From NCBI RefSeq assembly GCF_016616885.1, contig NZ_CP067102.1, positions 7,778,501-7,842,500 of the forward strand: a stretch of DNA of 64,000 bases, written 5' to 3'. The notes under the pieces are model-generated. The model was not told the DNA's origin and ran no database searches. It saw nothing but the letters and a program-made list of their open reading frames with translations. The stretch comes from Bradyrhizobium diazoefficiens (lineage in GTDB: Bacteria > Pseudomonadota > Alphaproteobacteria > Rhizobiales > Xanthobacteraceae). This document shows, piece by piece, positions 56,030 to 64,000 of this stretch. The position numbers and the translations under genes are program-made. Numbering within the stretch: the stretch's first letter is position 1; every line of letters begins with the position of its first letter.

Positions 56030-57115
56030 ATGTCGTCACTCCCCGAAGCCAAACTTGACGTCCTGCTCGCGCATCACGCCTCGCTCGAGGCCGAATCGCT
56101 GGGACAGCTCTCCTCCGAGCGCTATGTGCAGGTCACGCGCGAGCTCGCCGAGATCACCCCGCTGATCGAGGCGGTGAAGGCCTATCGTGCCGCCGTCAAG
56201 GAACTCGCCGACACCGAGGCGCTGATCGCCGATCCTGCGACCGACGCCGAGATGCGCAGCATGGCGGAGGCCGAGCGCGACGAGCTCAATCCGAAGATCG
56301 AGGACCTGGTCCAGAAGATCCGCGTCGCGCTGCTGCCGAAGGACGCCATGGACGACCGCAACGTCGTGCTGGAAATCCGCGCCGGCACCGGCGGCGACGA
56401 GGCCTCGCTGTTCGCCGGCGATTTGTTCCGGATGTACGAGCGCTTTGCCGCTTTGCAGGGCTGGAAGGTCGAGGTGATCTCGGCGAGCGAAGGCACGGTC
56501 GGCGGCTTCAAGGAAATCATCGCGGAGGTGCAGGGCCGCGGCGCATTCTCCAAGCTGAAGTTCGAGTCCGGCGTGCACCGGGTGCAGCGCGTGCCTGACA
56601 CGGAAACGCAGGGACGCATCCACACATCCGCTGCAACTGTCGCCGTGCTGCCCGAGGTCGAGGAGGTCGACGTCGAGATCAAGAACGACGATCTGCGCAT
56701 CGAGACCATGCGTGCGCAAGGCGCCGGCGGCCAGCACGTCAACAAGACGGAATCGGCGATCCGCATCACCCACATCCCGACCGGCATCGTGGTGATGATG
56801 CAGGATAGCCGCTCGCAGCATAAGAACCGAGCCTCCGCCATGAACATCCTGCGCTCGCGCATCTATGATGCCGAACAGCAGCGCGTCGACGCCGCGCGCT
56901 CGGCCGAGCGCAAGGAGAAGGTCGGCTCCGGCGACCGCAGCGAGCGCATCCGCACCTACAATTTCCCGCAGGGGCGCGTCACCGACCACCGCATCAATCT
57001 GACGCTCTACAAGCTGCCGCAGGTGATCGCGGGAGAATCGCTCGGCGAATTGACCGATGCACTGACCACCGAGCACCAGGCCGCACAGCTCGCCGCGCAA
57101 GGCGCGGCGGCGTAA
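56030..57115 (+). CDS. prfA: Peptide chain release factor 1
   Basis: The protein is 361 residues from the ATG at 56030 ([20 protein letters not shown]). It has the PCRF domain, the RF1 anticodon-like region and the GGQ loop in [16 protein letters not shown]. The domain 4 end includes [20 protein letters not shown]. It reads UAA and UAG and triggers peptide release. In many alphaproteobacteria the next gene is prmC, which methylates this GGQ glutamine; here it is not next, since the following genes are on the other strand. Confidence 0.98.
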   Translation: MSSLPEAKLDVLLAHHASLEAESLGQLSSERYVQVTRELAEITPLIEAVKAYRAAVKELADTEALIADPATDAEMRSMAEAERDELNPKIEDLVQKIRVALLPKDAMDDRNVVLEIRAGTGGDEASLFAGDLFRMYERFAALQGWKVEVISASEGTVGGFKEIIAEVQGRGAFSKLKFESGVHRVQRVPDTETQGRIHTSAATVAVLPEVEEVDVEIKNDDLRIETMRAQGAGGQHVNKTESAIRITHIPTGIVVMMQDSRSQHKNRASAMNILRSRIYDAEQQRVDAARSAERKEKVGSGDRSERIRTYNFPQGRVTDHRINLTLYKLPQVIAGESLGELTDALTTEHQAAQLAAQGAAA

Positions 57116-57129
57116 CGAGACTGTGCCGC

Positions 57130-57603
57130 TCAGACCCCGCCGGACTGCCTGAACGATTTCAGCAGCCGGCTCAAGGCCGGGCTCGCCGCGCGACGGAGCT
57201 CCTCCAGATTTTTCCGCGAGAGCGCCCGCAGCTTTTGCTCGCCCTTCCCTGTCAGCTTGAGATGCACGCGCCTGGCATCCTCGGGATCGGCAACCTTGCG
57301 GATCAGTCCGACCTTGGCCATGCGATTGAGCAGCTCGACGGCGGAGTGATGCCGGATCAGGAGAAATCGCGCGATATCGCCGACCGTCGCAGGCTGCGGA
57401 TGAACAAAACCCTTGATCCCGAGCAGCGCCTGATGCTGTTGCGGCGTCAATCCCTGATCCTTCGCGGCTGCCTCGCTGAACGCCAGGAAGCTCCGAATCT
57501 GATAGCGGAATTGCGCCAGTGCTGCGTAGTCGGCCTCGCGCATCGCGCCGGCCTTCGAGGGCACGGCACGCACAGGACCTGTCTTCCGCTTTGAGTCGGC
57601 CAT
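57130..57603 (-). CDS. MarR family transcriptional regulator
   Basis: The protein is 157 residues from the ATG at 57603, preceded by AAGGCAGGG. The winged HTH has LTPQQHQALLGIKGF, TVGDIARFLLIRHHSAVELLNRMAKVGLI and the wing DPEDARRVHLKLTGKGEQ. The C-terminal RRAASPALSRLLKSFR helix supports dimerisation. It lies downstream of the alpha-CTD-like gene on the same strand, near an ABC transporter unit with paired palindromes in the promoter, so it may regulate that unit. Confidence 0.92.
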   Translation of the reverse strand: MADSKRKTGPVRAVPSKAGAMREADYAALAQFRYQIRSFLAFSEAAAKDQGLTPQQHQALLGIKGFVHPQPATVGDIARFLLIRHHSAVELLNRMAKVGLIRKVADPEDARRVHLKLTGKGEQKLRALSRKNLEELRRAASPALSRLLKSFRQSGGV

Positions 57604-57723
57604 TCCCTGCCTTCGACGCCCCGCTCTCGACGGTGCGGGCGCTGCCGAGATTAGCAAGAAAGGCACGGTGCAACCAACCGACGGTCACCGGGATGCACAC
57701 ATATCGGCGGCCTCGCGGGCCGC

Positions 57724-58338
57724 CTATTCGAAGCTCGACAGCAGGATCTTCACCAGGATGATTTGAAACGCGATCGGAATGCGGACGCTCTTTCGCCGGA
57801 TCGAGCGCTGCAGCGCACCGGCGATCTCCGCACTGGTCAGGGCGCCGGCCGACGCGTTGGCGATCAGCTCGGCCCACATCTGCGACAGCGAGCCGCCGGG
57901 CGGAATCACCGGCTTGATGGTCACGCCGCAGCCCTGCGCCCAGTCGACGATCTCCCGCATCGTATGCGGACCGCAGTTGCGGGCGGTCGCGAGGCGCTCG
58001 GCGGTCAACATGCGCAGCAGCTCGCGCGAGGGCGACCAATTCCCCTTCGGCGGCTGCTCCCCGGTGAGCTCGACCGCGAGCTCCTTCAGCACATTCTGGG
58101 CCCGCACGCTCAGTCGCTTCATCGGCCCCGGCGCGCGCTTCGCTTGGGCGGAGCCGATAGCCGGTCCCCGCTCGCCAGTCGGCCGATTGCGTGGCTCGGG
58201 CGTGCGGGAGGTCTCGCCGGACTGCGGCGCCATACGCTGGTCGTCGCCTTCCGCGGGCCACGCCACCTCAGGCCGCTCCGCGTGCTGCGGCCATGATCGT
58301 CGCTTCCGGACACCTGCCACTGTCGTCTGCCGCGCCAT
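57724..58338 (-). CDS. Protein with RNA polymerase alpha-CTD-like HhH domain
   Basis: The protein is 204 residues. The first ~70 are polar, proline-rich and probably disordered. Residues ~76-139 read LSVRAQNVLKEL, then LLRMLTAERLATARNCGPHTMREIVDWAQGCGV. This echoes the RpoA C-terminal domain, whose paired motifs are LSVRAYNCLK and ELLKTRNFGRKSLNEIKEVL. The core basic and helix-hairpin-helix positions line up. The C-terminal part (about 140-204) is helical. A stand-alone alpha-CTD-like domain could bind DNA UP elements or other transcription factors. It is divergent from the second ABC transporter and upstream of a MarR gene. Function is unknown. Confidence 0.65.
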   Translation of the reverse strand: MARQTTVAGVRKRRSWPQHAERPEVAWPAEGDDQRMAPQSGETSRTPEPRNRPTGERGPAIGSAQAKRAPGPMKRLSVRAQNVLKELAVELTGEQPPKGNWSPSRELLRMLTAERLATARNCGPHTMREIVDWAQGCGVTIKPVIPPGGSLSQMWAELIANASAGALTSAEIAGALQRSIRRKSVRIPIAFQIILVKILLSSFE

Positions 58339-58383
58339 TTATCTCGCCGAACCCGCCAGCCTCGTACTCACAAAGACTAATAT

Positions 58384-58425
58384 ATATCGTGATCCGATAT
58401 GTTTTCACGACATAATTTTTGTCGT
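58384..58425. promoter_or_regulatory. Two adjacent palindromes in AT-rich divergent promoter
   Basis: ATATCG-TGATC-CGATAT (58384-58400) is a perfect 6-5-6 inverted repeat. ACGACA-TAATTTT-TGTCGT (58407-58425) is a perfect 6-7-6 one. TCGTGA and TCACGA also pair across them. They lie between the alpha-CTD-like gene and the binding-protein gene at 58590. They are natural sites for the nearby MarR protein. A -35-like TTGACA is at 58442. Confidence 0.6.
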
Positions 58426-58589
58426 TCGACCAAAGGCGAAATTGACAGACGGCCTTCACAAGCAATGCTTACGTCCAAGAGCTACACGCGGATGTGACGT
58501 GCCCGGCGCGGGCAGGCCTACGAGGCCGGCCGCCGCCGGACAAGTCGTGTTTTGCCTGCAAACAAGAACGATGTTCGGAGGAAACGACC

Positions 58590-59924
58590 ATGACTGACGA
58601 TCTCATCCGCCGCGGCCTCTCGCGCCGAGGCCTGCTCCAGACCACAGCGGGCCTTATCGGCGGCTCGGTGCTGCCGGCGATGCCGGCGTTTGCCGAAGAC
58701 AAGCCCGCGATCGGCTCCTATCCCGCGGGCGTGTCGGGTTCCACCGCCTTCATCGGAATCTCGGTGCCGCGCACCGGCACCTATGCCGTGCAGGGCGAGG
58801 ACGAGCTCAAGGGCTATCAGCTCGCGATCGAGCACATCAATGAAGGCCACGAGCTGATCAAGAAGATCTCGCCGAAGACCAGCAAGGGCGTGCTCGGCAA
58901 GGAGCTGAAATTCGGCGTCGCGGATTCCGCGGCCAAGCCGAACGAGGCGGTGCAGGCGCAGCAACGCTTCATCAGCGAGAACAAGGCGATCATGATCACC
59001 GGCGGCACATCGAGCGCGGTTGCGGTCGCGCTGAACAAGCTCGCCCAGCGCGAGCACGTGCTGTTCGTGTGCGGCATCTCCGGCTCGAACGACACCACCG
59101 GCAAGGACTGCGTGCGTTACGGCGTTCGTCAGAATTTCTTCGGCCAGACCGCCGCGGCCGCGATCGGCCCGGTGATGGTGCGGGAGTTCGGCAAGGGCAA
59201 GAAGGCCGCGTATCTCACTCCGGACTACACCTACGGTCACACCGTCACCAAGTCGATGCAGGACTTCCTCGCGACCGCCGGCTGGACCACCGTGACCAAC
59301 CAGGTCGCCCCGCTCGGCGCGCCCGATTATTCCTCGTATCTGCTGAACGTCGCCAACTCCGGCGCCGACGTGCTCATCAACGTCAATTGGGGCCACGACG
59401 CCGTGCTCTCGACCCAGCAGGCCAAGCAGTTCGGCGTGCTCGACAAGATGAAGCTGGTGGTTCCCTACCAGGTGCCTTTCATCGCGCGCGAGACCGGCGG
59501 CCTGATGCAGGGCGTCTATGCCGCCACCGACTATTGGTGGACGATCGAAGACAAGTTCCCGCTGGCCAAGATGTTCAACGAGGCCTTCGAGAAGAAGTAC
59601 GGCTACAAGCCGGAATGGGGCGCAGAAAACGCCTATGTCAGCTTCGCGCACTGGGCCCATATGTGCGAGGAGGCCGGCAGCTTCAATCCGCCCGACGTGA
59701 TCAAGGTCTATGAGAAGGGCGAGACGATCCCCTCCCTCGTCGGCGACGTGCATTACCGGCCCGAGGATCACCAGTGCATTCGTCCGGTGATCATCGTCAA
59801 GGGCAAGCAGCAGAAGGACATGAAGAACAAGGAAGACTGGTACGACGTCGTGGAGATCGTCCCGGGTGAAGGCCTGATGCAGAAGCCGGACGCTTTCGGC
59901 TGCCATCTCGGCGACTACACCTGA
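58590..59924 (+). CDS. Branched-chain-type ABC transporter substrate-binding protein, Tat signal
   Basis: The protein is 444 residues from the ATG at 58590, preceded by CGGAGGAAA. The signal has the twin-arginine motif SRRGLLQTTAGLIGG and ends near PAFAED. The mature protein is a type I periplasmic fold: AFIGISVPRTGTYAVQGEDELKG and KELKFGVADSAAKPNEAVQ, then FVCGISGSNDTTG and PDYTYGHTVTKSM. It has the length and features of binding proteins for urea, amides or aromatic compounds; the ligand cannot be assigned. A terminator-like hairpin separates it from the permease genes, so it may be made in excess. Confidence 0.92.
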   Translation: MTDDLIRRGLSRRGLLQTTAGLIGGSVLPAMPAFAEDKPAIGSYPAGVSGSTAFIGISVPRTGTYAVQGEDELKGYQLAIEHINEGHELIKKISPKTSKGVLGKELKFGVADSAAKPNEAVQAQQRFISENKAIMITGGTSSAVAVALNKLAQREHVLFVCGISGSNDTTGKDCVRYGVRQNFFGQTAAAAIGPVMVREFGKGKKAAYLTPDYTYGHTVTKSMQDFLATAGWTTVTNQVAPLGAPDYSSYLLNVANSGADVLINVNWGHDAVLSTQQAKQFGVLDKMKLVVPYQVPFIARETGGLMQGVYAATDYWWTIEDKFPLAKMFNEAFEKKYGYKPEWGAENAYVSFAHWAHMCEEAGSFNPPDVIKVYEKGETIPSLVGDVHYRPEDHQCIRPVIIVKGKQQKDMKNKEDWYDVVEIVPGEGLMQKPDAFGCHLGDYT

Positions 59925-59940
59925 GTCCGCGCTAACCCCT

Positions 59941-59984
59941 GTGACGCCGTAGGCCTTGCTCTGGACCTGCGGCGTCACCTTTTT
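59941..59984 (+). terminator. Terminator/attenuator after the binding-protein gene
   Basis: GTGACGCCG (59941-59949) pairs with CGGCGTCAC (59970-59978), with a CTTTTT run after it. The loop is 20 bases long. Partial termination here would lower expression of the downstream permease genes relative to the binding protein, a common design in ABC importers. Confidence 0.75.
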
Positions 59985-60022
59985 GACGCAAGCCCTGCGC
60001 GCGTCACAACAGCGATCGTTGC

Positions 60023-60898
60023 ATGATTAGTTGGCCAAATCTCGTTTCGCAGCTTTTCAATGGGCTCGCGCTCGGCGCCCTGCTCGCGCTGATCAGCTCC
60101 GGCCTGACCATCATCTACGGCACGCTCGGCGTGCTCAACCTCGCGCATGGCGCGATGTTCATGATCGGCGGCTATGCCGGCTTCGTCACCTACCAGTACA
60201 CGGAATCGTTCATCCTCGCCATCATCGCGGGCTCACTGTTCGTGATGCTGCTCGGCGTCGTGATGGAGCGAACCATCATCCGCCATTTCTATCACCGCCC
60301 GCACGAGGACCAGCTGCTCGTCACCTTCGGGCTCGGCATCTGCTTCGTCGAGATCATCCGGCTGATCTTCTCCAGCCAGTCGCAGCTGGTGCCGCCGCCG
60401 GCGATATTCCAGGGCATCACCAATCTCGGCTTCATGTTCTATCCGACCTACCGGCTCGCCGTGGTCGGTATCGTCGCGGTCGCACTCGGCGCGCTGTTCA
60501 TCATCCTCTACCGGACCCGGCTCGGCATGATCGTGCGCGCCGGCATCGAGGATTCGGTGATGGTCGATTCGCTCGGCATCAACGTCTACCGCGTCTTCAT
60601 GGTCGTGTTCGGCATCGGCGCAATGGCCGCCGGCTTTGCCGGCATCGTCAACGCGCCGGTGGTGTCGCTGACGCCGGGCATCGGTGACGACATCCTGGTC
60701 CAGACCTTCGTGGTCGTGGTGATCGGCGGTGTCGGCTCGTTCCCCGGCGCGATCCTCGGCGGCCTGATCGCCGGTGAGATCATCAGCGTCACCTCCATGT
60801 TCAACCCCGGCTACGCCTATGTGATGCTGTTTGCGGCGATGACGCTCGTGCTCGTGGTGCGACCGCATGGCCTGCTCGGCGTCCAGGGCCGCGAATAA
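60023..60898 (+). CDS. Branched-chain-type ABC transporter permease (LivH type)
   Basis: The 291-residue protein is strongly hydrophobic, with about eight membrane segments. It contains LINGLALGALLALI-like text (QLFNGLALGALLALISSGLT), GVLNLAHGAMFMIGGYAGFV, TRLGMIVRAGIEDSVMVDSLGIN and GGVGSFPGAILGGLIAGEI. These are the usual LivH markers. It begins 98 bases after the binding-protein stop and ends 11 bases before the fused permease-ATPase gene. Confidence 0.93.
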   Translation: MISWPNLVSQLFNGLALGALLALISSGLTIIYGTLGVLNLAHGAMFMIGGYAGFVTYQYTESFILAIIAGSLFVMLLGVVMERTIIRHFYHRPHEDQLLVTFGLGICFVEIIRLIFSSQSQLVPPPAIFQGITNLGFMFYPTYRLAVVGIVAVALGALFIILYRTRLGMIVRAGIEDSVMVDSLGINVYRVFMVVFGIGAMAAGFAGIVNAPVVSLTPGIGDDILVQTFVVVVIGGVGSFPGAILGGLIAGEIISVTSMFNPGYAYVMLFAAMTLVLVVRPHGLLGVQGRE

Positions 60899-60909
60899 GT
60901 GATCGCCTG

Positions 60910-62751
60910 ATGCTCAAGCAACGCCCGTTCCTGATCGAGACACTGACGGCCATCGGCCTGATCGTGGCTCCCTTCGTGCTGCCTCATCTCGGTTTCGCGC
61001 CGAACACGGTGAACCGGATCCTGGTCTGGGGCCTGTTCGGCCTCGGCTTCGACATCCTGTTCGGCTTCACCGGGCTGCTGTCGTTCGGCCAGTCCGCGTT
61101 CTACGGCACCGGCGGCTTCGTCGCCGCCTACCTCTTGACCCGCGCCGGCTTCAGCAACGTGCTGGGCGCGCTGGTCATCGGCATGATCGCGGCGGCGGCA
61201 ACCGGCTATCTGATCGGCCTGATCGCGCTGCGACGCACCGGCATCTACTTCGCCATGATCACGGTCGCGATCGCGGAAGTGTTCTTCTTCGTCGAGTTCA
61301 ATCCGCTCTCCGACTTCACCGGCGGCGAGAACGGCCTGCCGGGCGTGCCGACCCCGAGCTTCAATCTCGGCTTCACCACCATCCACTTCACCAATGGCTG
61401 GTCGCTCTATCAATTCATCGCGCTGTGCTATTTCGTCGGCGTCATCATCGCGCTCAGGATCGTGCGCTCGCCGGTCGGGGCGATACTCAGCGCGATCCGG
61501 GACAATCCGCTGCGGGCCACCGCCGTCGGCCACAACATCCACGGCTACAAGCTGACCGCCTTCGTGATCGCCGCCGCATACGCGGGCTTCGCCGGTGGTT
61601 TGCTGGGCGTGCTCCAGGCCTTCATGCCGCCCGACGCCTTCACCTTCGACACCTCCGGCCAGCTCGTGATGCAGACCGCCATCGGCGGTAGGGGCACGCT
61701 GTTCGGCCCGCTGGTCGGCGCAACCGTCTGGCTGTTCCTGCAGGATTTCCTCCAGTCCGCGCTGGGGCTGGGAGCCGCCTGGAAGCTCGTGCTCGGCGTT
61801 GTGTTCGTGCTGCTGGTCTGCTTCCTGCGTGGCGGCATTGTCGGCGGCCTCGTCGATCTCTATGGCCTCGTCTCCGGCAAGCGCGCGCCGAAGACTGCAG
61901 AGACAGAGGAGCTTGACGTCGGGACACCACAGCAGGCGCCACCCGCGCCGATGCAGGCCAAGGAGGTCGAGCACCCCGCCTATTCCGGGCCAGTCCTGAA
62001 AGCCACCGGTCTCACCAAGCGCTACGGCGGCCTCGTCGCCAACAGCGACATCGATTTCAGCGTCAATCAGGGCGAGCTGCGCGGCATCATCGGCCCCAAC
62101 GGCGCCGGCAAATCGACCTTCTTCAAGATGCTGACCTGCGAGGTCCCGCCAACCTCGGGCCGGATCGTGTTCGAGGGACGCGACATCACGGGATTGAAGA
62201 TCACTGAAGTCTGCCAGCTCGGGCTGACCAAGAGCTATCAGGTCAACCAGCTCTTCACTGGCCTGACGGTACGGCAGAACCTGACAATCGCCGCGCTCGC
62301 CGAGCTGCGTGGCAAGTTCCGGCTCGACCTGTTCCGTTCGCTCTCTGGCGTCAGAGGCCTGACGGAGCAGGTGGAGCACACGCTCGCGCTGGTCAATTTG
62401 ACCCTCCGCGCCGACACGCCCGTATCAGAGCTCGCCTATGGTGAGAAGCGCCGGCTCGAAATCGGGCTCGCGCTGGCGACGTCGCCGCGCCTGTTGCTGC
62501 TCGACGAACCGCTTGCGGGCATGAGCCCGCGCGAGCGGGTCGAAACCGTCCAGTTGCTCAAATCGATCGCGCGCGGCCGCACCATGATCATCATCGACCA
62601 CGACATGGATTCGCTGTTCGAGCTGGTCGAGCGCGTGACGGTGCTGCAGGAGGGCCGCGTGCTGGTCTCCGGCACGCCTGAGGAAATCAAGACCAACGCC
62701 GCAGTGCAGGAAGCCTATCTCGGCGGCGTGCACGGAGAGATCGCCGCATGA
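60910..62751 (+). CDS. Fused LivM permease and LivG ATPase
   Basis: In this 613-residue protein, residues ~1-330 are a LivM permease with FDILFGFTGLLSFGQSAFYG and AIRDNPLRATAVGHNIHGYK. A Pro/Glu-rich linker (about 330-360, TETEELDVGTPQQAPPAP-like) leads to an ATPase of ~250 residues. That domain has GPNGAGKSTFFKML, the signature LAYGEKRRLEIGLAL, LLLDEPLAGMSPRER and MIIIDHDMDSL. The signature is AYGE rather than SGGQ. Joining permease and ATPase keeps their ratio fixed. It overlaps the next ATPase gene by 4 bases. Confidence 0.94.
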   Translation: MLKQRPFLIETLTAIGLIVAPFVLPHLGFAPNTVNRILVWGLFGLGFDILFGFTGLLSFGQSAFYGTGGFVAAYLLTRAGFSNVLGALVIGMIAAAATGYLIGLIALRRTGIYFAMITVAIAEVFFFVEFNPLSDFTGGENGLPGVPTPSFNLGFTTIHFTNGWSLYQFIALCYFVGVIIALRIVRSPVGAILSAIRDNPLRATAVGHNIHGYKLTAFVIAAAYAGFAGGLLGVLQAFMPPDAFTFDTSGQLVMQTAIGGRGTLFGPLVGATVWLFLQDFLQSALGLGAAWKLVLGVVFVLLVCFLRGGIVGGLVDLYGLVSGKRAPKTAETEELDVGTPQQAPPAPMQAKEVEHPAYSGPVLKATGLTKRYGGLVANSDIDFSVNQGELRGIIGPNGAGKSTFFKMLTCEVPPTSGRIVFEGRDITGLKITEVCQLGLTKSYQVNQLFTGLTVRQNLTIAALAELRGKFRLDLFRSLSGVRGLTEQVEHTLALVNLTLRADTPVSELAYGEKRRLEIGLALATSPRLLLLDEPLAGMSPRERVETVQLLKSIARGRTMIIIDHDMDSLFELVERVTVLQEGRVLVSGTPEEIKTNAAVQEAYLGGVHGEIAA

Positions 62752-63446
62752 GCCTGATCGAGGTCACCGGCCTGAACAGCTATTACGGGGATTCCCACAT
62801 CCTGTTCGACGTCGCCATGCATGTCGAACGTCACGAGGTGGTGGCGCTGCTCGGCCGCAACGGCGCCGGCAAGAGCACCACGCTGAAGAGCCTGATGGGC
62901 GTGGTGACGCCGCGCAGCGGCAGCGTGAGGTTCGACGGCATCGATATCGCCGGCCGCAGGAGCCACAAGATCGCGCAGGCGGGCATGCAGCTCGTGCACG
63001 AGGAGCGGCGCATCTTCGGCAGCCTGTCGGTGGAGGAGAACATCGTCCTCGCCGGCATCACCGCGCCAAAGCGCTGGCCGCTCGGGCGCATCTACGAGAT
63101 GTTTCCGCGACTGAAGGAGCGGCGCAGCAATCGCGGCACCGAGCTCTCCGGCGGCGAGCAGCAGATGCTCGCCATCGCGCGGGCGCTGGTGCGCGATCCC
63201 AAGATCGTGCTGCTGGACGAGCCGTTCGAGGGCCTCGCCCCCGTCATCGTTCACGATCTCGTCAAGGCCTGCCGCGAGCTCGCGGTCGCCGGCCAGACCA
63301 TCGTGCTGGTCGAGCAGAATCTTGCGGCAACGCTGGCGTTGGCGACGCGGATCTACATCATCAACAACGGCCACATCGTCCACGAGGGTCCGGCGCGGGA
63401 GCTCAAGGCCCAGCCGGAGCTGCTCCAGCGCTATCTCGGCGTTTAG
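62748..63446 (+). CDS. Branched-chain-type ABC transporter ATP-binding protein (LivF type)
   Basis: The 232-residue protein has GRNGAGKSTTLKSLMG, signature LSGGEQQMLAIARALV, IVLLDEPFEGLAPVIV and IVLVEQNLAATLALA. It is a canonical LivF partner for the fused LivM-LivG upstream, whose stop codon overlaps its ATG. With these two, the LivH permease and the binding protein at 58590, the importer is complete. Confidence 0.95.
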   Translation: MSLIEVTGLNSYYGDSHILFDVAMHVERHEVVALLGRNGAGKSTTLKSLMGVVTPRSGSVRFDGIDIAGRRSHKIAQAGMQLVHEERRIFGSLSVEENIVLAGITAPKRWPLGRIYEMFPRLKERRSNRGTELSGGEQQMLAIARALVRDPKIVLLDEPFEGLAPVIVHDLVKACRELAVAGQTIVLVEQNLAATLALATRIYIINNGHIVHEGPARELKAQPELLQRYLGV

Positions 63447-63456
63447 ATTATTGTTT

Positions 63457-63505
63457 GAGCATGATCTCTTCGGAAATCCACTGCACACTTTTCCGGATCA
63501 TGCTC
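63457..63505. repeat. Dispersed palindromic repeat after LivF gene
   Basis: GAGCATGATCTCTTCGGAAA pairs with TTTTCCGGATCATGCTC across a short centre. It is one of the commonest intergenic repeats in Bradyrhizobium. It lies at the end of the transporter unit and reaches the stop codon of the convergent HIT gene. Confidence 0.8.
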
Positions 63506-63930
63506 TAGCCACCAATTGCCGCGATCATCCGCCTGGCGTGATCGGCGAGCACGGCCATGTCTTCCTTGCGCGTCTGCGCCGGCAGCAGCGCGACGCCGGC
63601 CCTGACCGGCATGACGTGCAGGTGCAGGTGAAACACCACCTGCCCGCTGGCCGGCTCGCTGAACTGCTGCAGGATGATCCCCTCGGCGTCGAACGCCTTC
63701 ATCGCCGCGACCGCAATCCGCTTGGCGGTCCGGGCGACCGCGGCGAGATCGTCGTCCGCAATGTCGAGAATGCCGCGCGCCGGGGCCCTCGGAATCACCA
63801 GCGTGTGCCCCGGCGAGCGCGGCATGACGTCCAGGAAGGCGAAGCTGCGGTCGTCCCTGTACACCTCTAAGCAGGGAATCTCGCCGCGCAGGATCTTTGC
63901 GAAGACGTTCTGATCGTCATAGGCCGTCAT
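63505..63930 (-). CDS. HIT family nucleotide hydrolase
   Basis: The protein is 141 residues from the ATG at 63930, preceded by AAGGAGGAC. It reads DDQNVFAKILRGEIPCLEVYRDDRSFAFLDVMPRSPGHTLVIPR and then the histidine triad QVVFHLHLHVMPV, with HLHLH as the catalytic core. HIT proteins hydrolyse or transfer nucleotides from AMP-linked substrates. The extra C-terminal helix KEDMAVLADHARRMIAAI is common in the group. It converges on the transporter genes. The remaining 70 bases of the window show no gene. Confidence 0.94.
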   Translation of the reverse strand: MTAYDDQNVFAKILRGEIPCLEVYRDDRSFAFLDVMPRSPGHTLVIPRAPARGILDIADDDLAAVARTAKRIAVAAMKAFDAEGIILQQFSEPASGQVVFHLHLHVMPVRAGVALLPAQTRKEDMAVLADHARRMIAAIGG

Positions 63931-64000
63931 GGATGTCCTCCTTCGCTGCGCGGTGCGATCAAACGCGCTCCTTTCCGTTGACGCAAGCAATGCCGCCGAT

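Noticed and set aside
56036..58261. 741-codon minus-strand open frame over prfA and the MarR gene
   Set aside because: It covers prfA antisense and runs out of frame through the MarR and alpha-CTD-like genes; no recognisable domain.

Overview
The window looks like a chromosomal segment of an alphaproteobacterium of the Bradyrhizobium type. The evidence is high G+C with strong third-position bias, many protein sequences typical of Nitrobacteraceae, frequent ATGA gene overlaps, and many copies of the intergenic palindromic repeats common in that group. I assigned genes by reading translated proteins for known motifs. No database search was possible, so the genus is an inference.

Layout. 1-2350: gene-free start with a dense cluster of GANTC sites, a DUF3108 protein, and rpmB with its own promoter and a textbook terminator. 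2351-5365: an AT-richer island with a trypsin-like protease gene converging on an unknown-group reverse transcriptase gene, a candidate defence locus. 5366-12010: an accessory patch with a decayed DUF2235 gene split by a DUF1488 cassette. Next comes a second ftsZ-like gene (6641-7900) between two coiled-coil protein genes whose outer promoters each carry an exact TTAA-N7-TTAA (CtrA-type) box. Then follow a second DUF1488 gene, small unknown genes and an intact DUF2235 hydrolase. 12200-18410: PilZ protein, membrane protein, old yellow enzyme, Tat-exported phytase-like esterase, and the cobalt chelatase genes cobT and cobS. 18704-23066: DedA protein, an intact IS481-type element with long perfect ends, and two divergent citrate-synthase-family genes. 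One of these enzymes is fused to an HTH domain, and the shared promoter holds palindromes.

23246-31879 is housekeeping: J-domain protein, bolA, CorC/CNNM protein, aroB-aroK, xerD, accA and an L,D-transpeptidase. 31903-40011 is an amide/urea-type regulon: a five-gene ABC transporter, an amidase, an orphan AmiC-like binding protein and a divergent MarR regulator with a candidate operator. 40226-57115 is core: secA, parvulin, argJ, mutT, a methyltransferase, comF-like, grxC, a nitrilase-family amidase, DUF1178, a DMT permease, ubiG, a PH-domain protein, lysC, ptsP and prfA. 57130-63446 sits where prmC often follows prfA. It holds a MarR regulator, an RpoA-alpha-CTD-like protein and a branched-chain-type ABC transporter with a fused permease-ATPase. 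A HIT hydrolase closes the window.

The best candidates for something undescribed are the CtrA-boxed ftsZ-paralogue cluster, the reverse transcriptase/protease island, the HTH-citrate synthase with its palindromic divergent promoter, and the alpha-CTD-like protein beside the second transporter.
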